Assembly (NCBI GenBank): GCA_007135995.1 | Contig: SLHU01000269.1 | Span: 1-12,182 of the forward strand | Length of the DNA: 12,182 bases | Reading direction: 5' to 3' | DNA from: Clostridiales bacterium | Lineage (GTDB): Bacteria > Bacillota > Clostridia > Saccharofermentanales > UBA5734 | Shown: positions 1 to 6,832 of the stretch, piece after piece | How the letters are laid out: each line of letters starts with the position of its first letter | How positions within the stretch are numbered: the stretch's first letter is position 1 | Translations under genes and position numbers: made by a program | The notes under the pieces: generated by a model | What the model was told of the DNA's origin: nothing | The model's database searches: none | What the model saw: the letters and a program-made list of their open reading frames with translations, nothing else

Positions 1-2086
1 AAACTTCAATCTCATTGCCGACACTGACCACATCAGACGGATGACGGATGCGCTTCCAGGATAGCTCAGAGACATGTACAAGTCCGTCAACACCGCCAAT
101 ATCGACAAAAGCGCCGAAATCAGTTAAGCTGCGGACAATACCCTTATAGGTGTTGCCAACTTCAATAGATTCCCATAACGCTTCAGCTTTCTGCTTGCGT
201 TCATTGGCCAGAAGTGCTCTTCTGGATCCGGAAACGCGCAGACGCTTTTTGTCAGGATCAAACTGAGTCACCAGTATATCTAGTGTCTGGCCTCTGTAGG
301 GCTCAAGATCATCAACGATACCCATCTCAAGCTGTGTCCGGTGAATATAAATATCAACACCGCCGTAACTCGCGATGACACCGTCTTTCACCACATTCAC
401 AACTTTTACTGTGATTGGGTTTTTGTCGTTAAATGCTTCCTCGATCAGTGCCTTGTACTTACCAAAATCAACTCTGGCTTTAGAGAGAATAATTTCCTTC
501 CCAAAATCCGAATTACGAATGTTGCGGACATAAACATCAATCTCTGTGTGATCTTCTATCGCCTTATCTAAATCAAAATCGGGGTCACCGTCAAACTCAT
601 GACGAGGAATACGGCCTTCGGATTTATCTTTGACATCGACATAGACATGCTCATTGTCATACCGGACAATGACACCTTTTACGGTAGCGCCGCGCTTAAG
701 CTGCGGGATATTGTCGATAAAATCCGTAAAGCTGATGTCAGCTTGTTCCTGAACCGGTTCGTCCTCTTTGCTTTCAGCTGCTTCCGCTTTTTCAGCCTCA
801 GCTTCTTCAGTTGCTTCTGCTTTTTCAGCATCGGCTTCTTCAGTTGCTTCTGCCTTTTCAGCTTCCGCTTCTTCAGTCACTTCTGCTTTTTCAGCTTCCG
901 CTTCCTCAGTCACTTCTGCCTTTTCAGCGTCGGCTTCTTCAGTCACTTCCGCTTTTTCAGCTTCCGCTTCTTCAGTTGCTTCTGCTTTTTCAGCGTCTGC
1001 ATCTTCAGTCGCTTCTGCCTTTTCAGCTTCCGCTTCAGTTTTTTCTTCAGGTGCCTTTTCTTGTACTGCTGCTTCCTGGTCCTCAGCAGTTTCGTTTTGC
1101 TTTTGCTCCTGAATGTTTACCTCAGCTTGCTCCTGAACCTGCTCCTGGACTTTTTCCTGTTCATTTTCCTGACCTGGTTCCTGTTGGTTTTGTAAAACCT
1201 CATTCTCAGTCATTGTGTGGATAACCTCCCGTATAATGCTTTCTGGTGTTGATGCACCTGCGATAATCCCGATCGTCATAGAATCCGTATCTCTGTTATG
1301 GAGAATTGATCTGACTTGTTCCGGATATTCGATTAAATGCGTCTCACCACATCGACTGGCGCTCACTTCTAGAAGCTTCTGGGTGTTTGAGCTGCTGGTG
1401 CTGCCAAGCACAAACATCATATCGACCCGACTCGAAATCGAAGCCGCTTCCTTCTGCCGACGATCAGTCGTAATACATATTGTATCAAATATTTCAAGGT
1501 TTGCAATTTTTTTCTTTAAAACTTCACGAATTTCTTTGTAAACAGACGTTGAAATCGTTGTTTGGGCGACTAGAATGTGTTTATTTTCAGAAAAACTAAT
1601 ATTTTCGGTCTCAGCGGCCGATCCGACAATAATCGCCTTGTAGTGACATTCACCATTAATACCAACGACTTCAGGATGGTTTTCGGAGCCGGCAATAATA
1701 ATTGTATTGCCCCGGGCAAACGCTTTACTGACAATCTTATGAATTTTAGTGACATAAGGGCATGTTCTGTCAACAATGTCACAGTTCTTTTCCTTGAGTT
1801 TTTGAATGATGTCCGGCGGAACGCCATGGGCTCTGATCAGAACCCTGGCCTCATCGGGAATATCCTCTATATGTTCAGCGACACGCATGCCATGTTCAAG
1901 CAGCTTGCTTACAACGGCCTGATTATGGATCAGATAACCAAACATATAAATCGGACTGGTGCTCTGGACTGTTTCGCTCCCGGTTCCTTCAGGCAGATCA
2001 TTTTCGCTGATCATGCTGAATGCCGTATCAACAGCCTTTTGGACACCAAAACAAAAACCCGACGTCTCAGCTACGATGATGTTCAT
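1..2086 (-). CDS. ispH: IspH (HMBPP reductase) fused to ribosomal protein S1 domains, 3' end cut by window
   Basis: A single open frame runs from ATG 2086 to the window edge (about 695 residues seen) with no stop. Residues 1-291 are IspH, the [4Fe-4S] enzyme that makes IPP and DMAPP in the last MEP-pathway step. The three cluster cysteines are C12 (SGFCFGV), C109 (RTCPYV) and C204 (DTICITTDR); H54, H87 (HGVPP), the NHPEV motif (H137, E139) and SSSNT are also present. Residues 292 to about 460 form a Q/E-rich then Ala/Glu-rich linker. S1 RNA-binding domains follow at roughly 462-530, 548-620 and 640 onward; the third carries LTDFGAFVDIGGVDGLVHVS and is cut off. The first 20 bases overlap the end of plsC, and GAGGAA lies 8 bases before the ATG. 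IspH–S1 fusions are known in Clostridia and Negativicutes. An internal start at 1213 could also release a free S1 protein. Confidence 0.95.
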   Translation of the reverse strand, partial: MNIIVAETSGFCFGVQKAVDTAFSMISENDLPEGTGSETVQSTSPIYMFGYLIHNQAVVSKLLEHGMRVAEHIEDIPDEARVLIRAHGVPPDIIQKLKEKNCDIVDRTCPYVTKIHKIVSKAFARGNTIIIAGSENHPEVVGINGECHYKAIIVGSAAETENISFSENKHILVAQTTISTSVYKEIREVLKKKIANLEIFDTICITTDRRQKEAASISSRVDMMFVLGSTSSSNTQKLLEVSASRCGETHLIEYPEQVRSILHNRDTDSMTIGIIAGASTPESIIREVIHTMTENEVLQNQQEPGQENEQEKVQEQVQEQAEVNIQEQKQNETAEDQEAAVQEKAPEEKTEAEAEKAEATEDADAEKAEATEEAEAEKAEVTEEADAEKAEVTEEAEAEKAEVTEEAEAEKAEATEEADAEKAEATEEAEAEKAEAAESKEDEPVQEQADISFTDFIDNIPQLKRGATVKGVIVRYDNEHVYVDVKDKSEGRIPRHEFDGDPDFDLDKAIEDHTEIDVYVRNIRNSDFGKEIILSKARVDFGKYKALIEEAFNDKNPITVKVVNVVKDGVIASYGGVDIYIHRTQLEMGIVDDLEPYRGQTLDILVTQFDPDKKRLRVSGSRRALLANERKQKAEALWESIEVGNTYKGIVRSLTDFGAFVDIGGVDGLVHVSELSWKRIRHPSDVVSVGNEIEV
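770..1033 (-). repeat. Eight 33-bp in-frame tandem repeats in the IspH–S1 linker
   Basis: Eight consecutive 33-bp units encode an 11-residue motif, A-[ED]-A-E-K-A-E-[AV]-T-E-[ED]; the last unit ends AAES. Units differ mainly at third codon positions (gaa/gag, gca/gcg/gct) and at the E/D and A/V positions, so the array has drifted under protein-level constraint. Eleven residues is a hendecad period, compatible with a long charged helix between the enzyme and the RNA-binding domains. The unit sequence and count are read directly; the helical structure is inference. Confidence 0.95.
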
Positions 2087-2819
2087 CTGGCGGTTCCTCG
2101 CTTTCGATGCTTTCAGCTTTCAGCCTGTCTGGTTTCGAGCGTTTTCGCGCGTTATTGTCCAGTTCATAGCTTTGGCCCGCAAGCGCGAATATCTTTTTCA
2201 TCATCATCACGGACAAGTTCTCAAGCATGGCCGGATCTGGTTTTTCATGTCCCTGAGGCGGCTCGAGCTGAAAAACAGGGCCAAAGATAATTCTGACCTT
2301 GTGAAATAATTTAAACTGACCGTCTACAGCAACTGGCAGCAGCGGGACTTTTGTCTTCAGGGCAAAATGAGCCGCACCGCTGCGGGGACGGACCTTATGC
2401 CGCTCTTCGTAACGCACGCGTGTGCCCTGCGGAAACATACCAACCATTTTCTGGCTGCGCAGCGCTCCGATAATACCTCTCGCCGTGGCAACATCAGCCT
2501 TATCACGGTTAACCGGAATGCCATCCATCGCATAAAAAAAACGGCCGAAAAAGGTGATATCGAACAGCTCCTTTTTACCAACCCATGAAACCCAGCGGTC
2601 AATGACACAGTGAATCGCGACCACATCTGCCAGATGTGTATGATTCGCAATCAGCATCACGGGGCCTTCATCTGGAATATGTTCCAGACCTTCATATTGG
2701 ATACGATACAAAAGATTGACCGAAATAAACAAAAACCGTTTTACGATCCGCTGTATAAGCGTCGGCTGCGCTCTCAGAAGCCGGCTTTTTTCGGTAAGCT
2801 GTGTCTGCTTTCTGAACAT
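2067..2819 (-). CDS. plsC: 1-acyl-sn-glycerol-3-phosphate acyltransferase (PlsC/LPLAT family)
   Basis: This 250-residue protein probably transfers a fatty acyl group to lysophosphatidic acid, giving phosphatidic acid for membrane phospholipids. The acyltransferase blocks are in order: NHTHLAD (59-65, the catalytic NHx4D), GIPVNR (100-105), FPQGTR (129-134) and VPLLPV (158-163). Block III has Gln where the common form is FPEGTR. Hydrophobic stretches at about 28-40 and in the core suit a membrane-associated enzyme. The last ~35 residues are charged, variable-looking and probably disordered. Its ATG lies 5 bases after the cmk stop, with AGG of the last cmk codons serving as ribosome binding site, and its 3' end overlaps ispH by 20 bases. 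The gene is therefore part of the cmk-plsC-ispH/S1 operon, an order common in Clostridia. Confidence 0.9.
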   Translation of the reverse strand: MFRKQTQLTEKSRLLRAQPTLIQRIVKRFLFISVNLLYRIQYEGLEHIPDEGPVMLIANHTHLADVVAIHCVIDRWVSWVGKKELFDITFFGRFFYAMDGIPVNRDKADVATARGIIGALRSQKMVGMFPQGTRVRYEERHKVRPRSGAAHFALKTKVPLLPVAVDGQFKLFHKVRIIFGPVFQLEPPQGHEKPDPAMLENLSVMMMKKIFALAGQSYELDNNARKRSKPDRLKAESIESEEPPDEHHRS

Positions 2820-2824
2820 AACAC

Positions 2825-3502
2825 TTACCTGCCCGAAACTTTACTGATTAATACGTCAACCACTTCATCAATTGTCAGGTTGGTTGTATCTACCAGAATT
2901 GCGTCGTCTGCCTGGCGCAGCGGCGCGAATGCACGTTCAGAGTCCTGGCGGTCACGTTTCTCCATATCCATCTGCACCTCTTTCAGGCTGGATGACTGAT
3001 CACCGCGCGCCTGCAAATCTGACAAACGTCTTTTTGCCCGCTCATTTGCTGATGCCGTCAAAAAAAACTTGAAAGGCGCGTCCGGGAGCACATAGGTCCC
3101 AATATCCCGGCCATCTAAGATAAGAGGCTGCCGGGAGGCAATTCCCCGCTGAATTTTAACCAGCGCTTTACGGACGACAGGTAAAGCACTTACATCGGAA
3201 GCCGCCATTGATACAGCCGGGGTTCTGATGTCACGGGTTACATCCTGACAGTCGATGAAGACACGCTGTTCCTGATTGACAAACTGAATATCCAGATCTG
3301 TTTTTTGCAGCATGTCGCTGATATCAGCTTCATGACGGGTGTCAATGCCTTCTCGAAGTGCTTTCAAACCAATCGCACGGTACATCGCACCGGTATCGAG
3401 GTATAAAATTCCCAGTTTTTCAGCGACCAGGCGGGCAATGGTGCTTTTCCCGGCGCCTGCCGGTCCGTCTACAGCTATAATCAGTTGTTCTTCAGGTATC
3501 AT
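2825..3502 (-). CDS. cmk: Cytidylate kinase
   Basis: This 225-residue (d)CMP kinase makes (d)CDP with ATP in the cytoplasm. The P-loop GPAGAGKST is at 13-21, followed by LDTGAMYR (35-42), the CMP-binding stretch around VTRDIRTPAVS (88-98) and DGRDIGT (130-136). The usual C-terminal VDTTNLTIDEVV is intact. Length is normal for bacterial Cmk (about 220). GAGGAAGG lies just upstream of ATG 3502 and supports this start. It is the first gene of a tight group with plsC and ispH–S1. The gene before it (HutP family) is 242 bases away across a tandem-repeat array, so a promoter or processing site probably lies in that gap; I found no convincing -35/-10 pair there. Confidence 0.95.
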   Translation of the reverse strand: MIPEEQLIIAVDGPAGAGKSTIARLVAEKLGILYLDTGAMYRAIGLKALREGIDTRHEADISDMLQKTDLDIQFVNQEQRVFIDCQDVTRDIRTPAVSMAASDVSALPVVRKALVKIQRGIASRQPLILDGRDIGTYVLPDAPFKFFLTASANERAKRRLSDLQARGDQSSSLKEVQMDMEKRDRQDSERAFAPLRQADDAILVDTTNLTIDEVVDVLISKVSGR

Positions 3503-3524
3503 GTGTATCCTTCCTCATATCAAA

Positions 3525-3645
3525 AAATCACAAAACAGTGACTGTATTGCTTGCATTAAACCTCGAAGCAGTGACCGCATTTCATGTATTAAATCACGAA
3601 ACAGCGACCGCTATGCTTGTATTAAACCACAAAGCAGCGACCGCA
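3525..3645. repeat. Intergenic 33-bp direct tandem array, three full units plus a partial fourth
   Basis: Units begin at 3525, 3558, 3591 and 3624, each with the pattern AAA-Y-C-N-C-R-AA-R-CAG-Y-GACYG, and the full units end in TTGYATT or a close form. The fourth unit is recognisable only to about 3645. The array sits between the HutP-family gene and cmk, just upstream of the cmk ribosome binding site. The spacing is close to three helical turns, so the repeats could be protein-binding iterons, or simply a replication-slippage product. No function can be assigned from sequence. Confidence 0.85.
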
Positions 3646-3692
3646 TAAACAGCCAATCACGTGCAGATGAAAAATAAAACCGGCTGAGCATG

Positions 3693-3714
3693 GATGTCAG
3701 TCCGTATCGACATC
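3693..3714. other. Inverted repeat GATGTC-N10-GACATC downstream of the HutP-family gene
   Basis: A perfect 6-base inverted repeat with a 10-base loop lies about 30 bases past the stop of the HutP-family gene. On the minus strand a T-rich stretch follows only about 20 bases later, so it is not a classical rho-independent terminator. It may be a weak terminator or an RNA processing site, or it may have no role. Confidence 0.3.
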
Positions 3715-3744
3715 AGGCTGTGAATCAGCTGGCGCAAACGGTCT

Positions 3745-4167
3745 TCATACCACGCGGTGTCCCAGCCCGATGGATATTTCATTGAGGTGAAGCAGGCCAA
3801 TGCCAAAATAAGCACAAACTCCTATATGATCTTCGAAGCGCGCAATGCCGATTTTACCGCCCACATTGAGCCCCACCGCCTTTTGCATCAGCTGCGAGAC
3901 TGCTTCATGTGCAGCGCCGGCGACCGCACCTTCTTCTGCATGTGTAGAGCCAATCACATGTTCGCGTTTGGCCGCGACCACAGCCCGTTCAATGATTTTC
4001 GATACAGAGGCAATAAACTCACCGCCAAAATCAACAGCAGCCGCATTCACATGTTGCTGCCGGCTTGTTTCAATCAAATCGCGTTCTTCCTGGCGACTGG
4101 TCGTCAGCGCGATTTTAATGGCCGTTGAAGCAGCCAGTTTACTGCCGCCGGCACTTTGTTCAGCCAT
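3745..4167 (-). CDS. HutP family protein (putative RNA-binding antiterminator-like regulator)
   Basis: This 140-residue protein resembles the HutP-family proteins of anaerobic Bacillota. Bacillus HutP binds hut leader RNA with histidine and Mg2+ and blocks a terminator. Visible landmarks are AIKIALTTSRQEE near the N terminus, the DFGGEF segment (46-51), STHAEEGAVAGA (74-85) and the C-terminal GLLHLNEISIGLGH, whose histidines (H127, H137) match the metal-binding end of HutP. Family membership is by recognition; whether it senses histidine is unknown, since no hut genes are in the window. The start is set at ATG 4167 because AAAGGAG lies 8 bases upstream; a longer frame from 4242 would read back through the RpiR gene. 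It overlaps the RpiR stop by 8 bases (ATGGCTGA), indicating translational coupling. Confidence 0.85.
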   Translation of the reverse strand: MAEQSAGGSKLAASTAIKIALTTSRQEERDLIETSRQQHVNAAAVDFGGEFIASVSKIIERAVVAAKREHVIGSTHAEEGAVAGAAHEAVSQLMQKAVGLNVGGKIGIARFEDHIGVCAYFGIGLLHLNEISIGLGHRVV

Positions 4168-5044
4168 TATCGAGATCTCCTTTATCATAGACATCATACT
4201 CATCCCAGATGCTTTCCAGTTTCCCCAGCGTTTCTGTAACATGTTCCTGCCGTTTAAAACCTATTGCGGCTATTAAGGCGTTGATCACACTTAAAGGCGC
4301 AACCAGGGAGTCTACAAAAGAGGTCATGTCGCTGGGGGCGAGCAGGCAGACGTCCGCGGTATCTGATACAGGCGTATCACCCTTGTCTGTGATCGCGATC
4401 ACGGTGGCACCCGTATGCCTTGAGTAATCCATCGCTTTTATGGTTCGTCTTGAATATCTTGGAAAGCTGATGCCAATGACAACATCGCCGAATTTCACCG
4501 GCAGGATCTGCTCGAACATTTCGCTGACACTGGTGGTATGCACCAGCCTGACATTATCAAAGATAAGATTGAAGTAAAAACCAAGAAATGAAGCAAGAGG
4601 CGCGGCGCTGCGGACACCCAGTATATAGATCTTATTAGCACCGAGGATCAGGTCAACCGCCTGATTAAATGATTTGCGGTCCATCTGGTCTAATGTGCGG
4701 CGCAGTTTGTCAATATCCGACTGCAAGACAGCGCCCAGGATATCTTCATGCGCGGCTAGTTTGATTGAGGCTTTCATTCGCTGGACAGATGTCAGACGAA
4801 CTTTCAGCTCTTCTTGCAGGACACGCTGAAAATGCGGATATCCTTCATAACCAAGCTCCATCGCAAAGCGAACCACTGTTGATTCACTTACTTTCGCTTC
4901 TTCGCCGATTCGCGCGGCAGTTATGTAAGCTGCCTGTTCATAGTTTGACAGGATATAGCCTGCGATTGCCTTCTGACCTTTGCTCATTTTAGGCATGACC
5001 GTACGGATTTTATGAATAAGACCGGGTGTTTTTTCTGCTGACAT
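4160..5044 (-). CDS. MurR/RpiR family transcriptional regulator (HTH plus SIS domain)
   Basis: This 294-residue cytoplasmic DNA-binding regulator has an N-terminal RpiR-type helix-turn-helix (about 1-80; MSKGQKAIAGYIL, then EEAKVSESTVVRFAMELGY) and a C-terminal sugar-isomerase (SIS) domain (about 137-265; KIYILGVRSAAPLASFLGFY, GDVVIGISFPRYSRRT, VIAITD). SIS domains of this family bind phosphosugars or other small phosphorylated or acidic ligands; the ligand here cannot be read from sequence. ATG 5044 is preferred, with AAAGGTG 8 bases upstream. An upstream in-frame TTG at 5065 would add seven residues but has no better site. It is first in a two-gene unit with the HutP-family gene, separated from the carboxylase operon by terminators and a candidate promoter. 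It may control that operon, its own unit or distant genes; this is inference from neighbourhood. Confidence 0.9.
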   Translation of the reverse strand: MSAEKTPGLIHKIRTVMPKMSKGQKAIAGYILSNYEQAAYITAARIGEEAKVSESTVVRFAMELGYEGYPHFQRVLQEELKVRLTSVQRMKASIKLAAHEDILGAVLQSDIDKLRRTLDQMDRKSFNQAVDLILGANKIYILGVRSAAPLASFLGFYFNLIFDNVRLVHTTSVSEMFEQILPVKFGDVVIGISFPRYSRRTIKAMDYSRHTGATVIAITDKGDTPVSDTADVCLLAPSDMTSFVDSLVAPLSVINALIAAIGFKRQEHVTETLGKLESIWDEYDVYDKGDLDNG

Positions 5045-5094
5045 ATGCTTTTCACCTTTCAACAAACATCAATAGCTTTGACTAATTATGAATC

Positions 5095-5115
5095 ATGACA
5101 AAGCGCAACTGTCAT
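5095..5115. promoter_or_regulatory. Inverted repeat ATGACA-N9-TGTCAT, possible operator of the RpiR unit
   Basis: A perfect 6-base inverted repeat with a 9-base centre lies about 50 bases upstream of the RpiR start codon and downstream of the candidate promoter at 5149-5177. Its size and place suit an autoregulatory operator or a leader-RNA hairpin. It is short enough to occur by chance. Confidence 0.3.
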
Positions 5116-5148
5116 CTTTATATTTCATCAGATATGTTCTTTCCCTTA

Positions 5149-5177
5149 ATCATATCGCATCCGGCGATGTTTGTCTT
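5149..5177 (-). promoter_or_regulatory. Candidate sigma-A-type promoter for the rpiR–hutP unit
   Basis: On the minus strand AAGACA (5177-5172) is followed after exactly 17 bases by TATGAT (5154-5149). These match TTGACA and TATAAT at 4/6 and 5/6 positions. It would give a leader of about 100 bases before the RpiR gene and lies downstream of both oadA terminator candidates, as expected for an independent unit. Consensus matching only. Confidence 0.4.
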
Positions 5178-5242
5178 GTTCCATTTTCAGATGAAAGCCT
5201 GACCTGACAGTCTGTAAAAATCAAAAAATTAAAATACGTGCC

Positions 5243-5267
5243 AAAAACAGCCGCATCCCGTGCAGGC
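5243..5267 (-). terminator. Second terminator-like hairpin downstream of the oadA-type gene
   Basis: On the minus strand GCC-(T)-GCA pairs with TGCGGC around a CGGGA loop and is followed by TGTTTTT, the form of a short rho-independent terminator with one bulge. Its 3' arm can instead pair with GCCGCAT about 60 bases upstream (plus coordinates 5318-5324), and CCAGG/CCTGG can form a further stem between, so alternative folds are possible. It is probably a back-up terminator for the carboxylase operon; an attenuator is less likely because the candidate rpiR promoter lies downstream of it. Confidence 0.5.
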
Positions 5268-5330
5268 CAGGACACGCTTGCATCGCCTGGTCTTGTGCTC
5301 AAATTGAAAATATTCGCATGCGGCCTTTCA

Positions 5331-5373
5331 AAAAGCCTGACCGGCGCTCGTACTGAGATCCGGTCAGGCTTTT
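5331..5373 (-). terminator. Strong rho-independent terminator of the carboxylase operon
   Basis: A perfect 14-base stem (AAAAGCCTGACCGG with its complement) encloses a 15-base loop and is followed by T residues on the minus strand, about 40 bases after the oadA-type stop codon. The A/T flanks make it potentially bidirectional. It clearly separates the carboxylase operon from the rpiR unit. Confidence 0.9.
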
Positions 5374-5412
5374 ATTAAATCTGAATTATGACGTTTGGGT
5401 CAGTCAGCAAAA

Positions 5413-6810
5413 TCAGACCGGCTGATAACCACCTTCAGCGCTGCCGACTTTATCATCAACATGATGTCTTTCTGCACGGCGCTGTTTGAAGAATGTCTCC
5501 GCAACTGACGGGAACATACCCCAGGTGAGTACATCTTCTTCCTGCTCAACATATTCCGCCGCATCTGCACGGATTTTCTCCAGCTCCGGCTGAATCAGGT
5601 CGGCAGGACGGCAGGTAATCACTTCTTCATCACCCAGAATCTTCTGGCGGACTTCCTCATTAACAGGTGCGGGTGTCTGACCATACTGACCTTTAAGGAC
5701 AGCCTTGGACTCTTTAGGCACCATTTTATAACGTTCGCCGCCAATAACATTCATAACGGCCTGTGTACCAACAATCTGTGAGGACGGTGTCACCAGCGGC
5801 GGGAAACCAAAGTCTTCACGCACGCGCGGTACCTCACGCAGCACCTCATCGATCCGGTCAATCTGTCCGGCCTTCTGCATCTGCGACACCAGGTTCGAGA
5901 GCATGCCGCCCGGTACCTGATAAATAAGCGCATTCACATCAACACCGAGCATTTTCGGGCTGATGATACCTTCTTTGATCCATCTTTCGCGAAGACCCTT
6001 GAAGTGGTCAGCCGCTCTTGTGATGTCAGTCAGCTTAATGCCTGTATCATACTCCGTGCCTTCAAGTGTTGCCACCAGAGGCTCTGTGGGCGGCTGGGAT
6101 GTACCGAGCGCCAGCGGACTGAGTGCTGTATCAACAATGTCGCAGCCGGCTTCAATCGCCTTGATATACGTCATGGAACCAACGCCGCTTGTATAATGGG
6201 TGTGCAGATCCACGGGAATTGACAAGGTCTCTTTCATTGCCTTAACAAGCTTGTAGGCTTCGAAAGGTAAAAGCAGTCCTGCCATATCCTTGATGCAGAC
6301 AGAATCAGCGCCCATATCTTCCAGACGTTTTGAATCTTCAACAAACTTGTCGATTGAATGGAACGGACTGGTTGTGTATGCGATACAGCCTTGTGCATGT
6401 CCGCCTTCACGTTTGCAGGCCAGCAGTGACCGCTCAACATTGCGGAAATCATTCAGGGCATCGAAAATACGAATAATATCGATACCGTTTGCGACTGAAC
6501 GCTGAACGAAATAATCAACAACATCATCCGCATAATGTTTGTATCCGAGCAGATTTTGACCGCGCAGCAGCATCTGCAGTTTTGTGTTCTTGCAGGCATC
6601 GCGAATCTTGCGCAGGCGCACCCAGGGATCTTCATTCAGGAAGCGCATCGCGGAATCAAATGTCGCGCCGCCCCAGCATTCCAGTGAGTGATAGCCAATT
6701 TTATCAAGATCCTCAAGTGCCGGTATCATATCATCAATGGTCATACGAGTAGCCGCCAGAGACTGATGAGCGTCTCTGAGGATTGTTTCCATAATTTTAA
6801 CTTTAGCCAT
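5413..6810 (-). CDS. oadA: OadA/transcarboxylase-5S-type carboxyltransferase subunit (oxaloacetate decarboxylase alpha-like)
   Basis: This 465-residue TIM-barrel carboxyltransferase moves a carboxyl group between carboxybiotin and pyruvate/oxaloacetate. Visible motifs are ETILRDAHQSLAATRM (8-23, metal-ligand Asp13), ECWGGATFD (44-52), MLLRGQN (80-86), IRIFDALND (113-121), VCIKDMAGLL (171-180, K174 matching the carbamylated lysine) and DLHTHYTSG (201-209, metal-binding histidines). The conserved C-terminal segment GDEEVITCRPADL is present. It ends soon after this, with no biotinyl domain; full OadA proteins are about 590 residues and carry biotin, here encoded by the gene just upstream. The same family includes pyruvate carboxylase subunit B and the Propionibacterium 5S subunit. 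AAGGAGG lies 8 bases before ATG 6810. It is the last gene of the three-gene operon and is followed by a strong terminator. Its exact partner reaction depends on the acyl-CoA subunit. Confidence 0.9.
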   Translation of the reverse strand: MAKVKIMETILRDAHQSLAATRMTIDDMIPALEDLDKIGYHSLECWGGATFDSAMRFLNEDPWVRLRKIRDACKNTKLQMLLRGQNLLGYKHYADDVVDYFVQRSVANGIDIIRIFDALNDFRNVERSLLACKREGGHAQGCIAYTTSPFHSIDKFVEDSKRLEDMGADSVCIKDMAGLLLPFEAYKLVKAMKETLSIPVDLHTHYTSGVGSMTYIKAIEAGCDIVDTALSPLALGTSQPPTEPLVATLEGTEYDTGIKLTDITRAADHFKGLRERWIKEGIISPKMLGVDVNALIYQVPGGMLSNLVSQMQKAGQIDRIDEVLREVPRVREDFGFPPLVTPSSQIVGTQAVMNVIGGERYKMVPKESKAVLKGQYGQTPAPVNEEVRQKILGDEEVITCRPADLIQPELEKIRADAAEYVEQEEDVLTWGMFPSVAETFFKQRRAERHHVDDKVGSAEGGYQPV

Positions 6811-6832
6811 TAAAGGGTCCTCCTTAAATCGG

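Noticed and set aside
768..1112. Ser/Ala-rich plus-strand frame with 11-residue repeats
   Set aside because: It is the antisense shadow of the IspH–S1 linker repeats; a 33-bp period keeps several frames open automatically, and no ribosome binding site or domain supports it.
1577..2290. 237-codon plus-strand frame
   Set aside because: Antisense to ispH and plsC, which have full catalytic motifs on the minus strand.
3525..3645. CRISPR array
   Set aside because: The repeats are directly adjacent with no unique spacers, are few and degenerate, and no cas genes are near.
3501..3677. Short plus-strand frame crossing the 33-bp array, with repeated Cys-Ile-Lys
   Set aside because: Frame continuity follows from the 33-base period; the units differ by several non-conservative changes (S/P, Q/R, N/S, C/R), and the start overlaps cmk antisense with only a weak CAGG site.
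4168..4242. Longer start for the HutP-family gene at 4242
   Set aside because: It would overlap the RpiR gene by over 80 bases, adds unconserved residues and lacks the good AAAGGAG found before ATG 4167.
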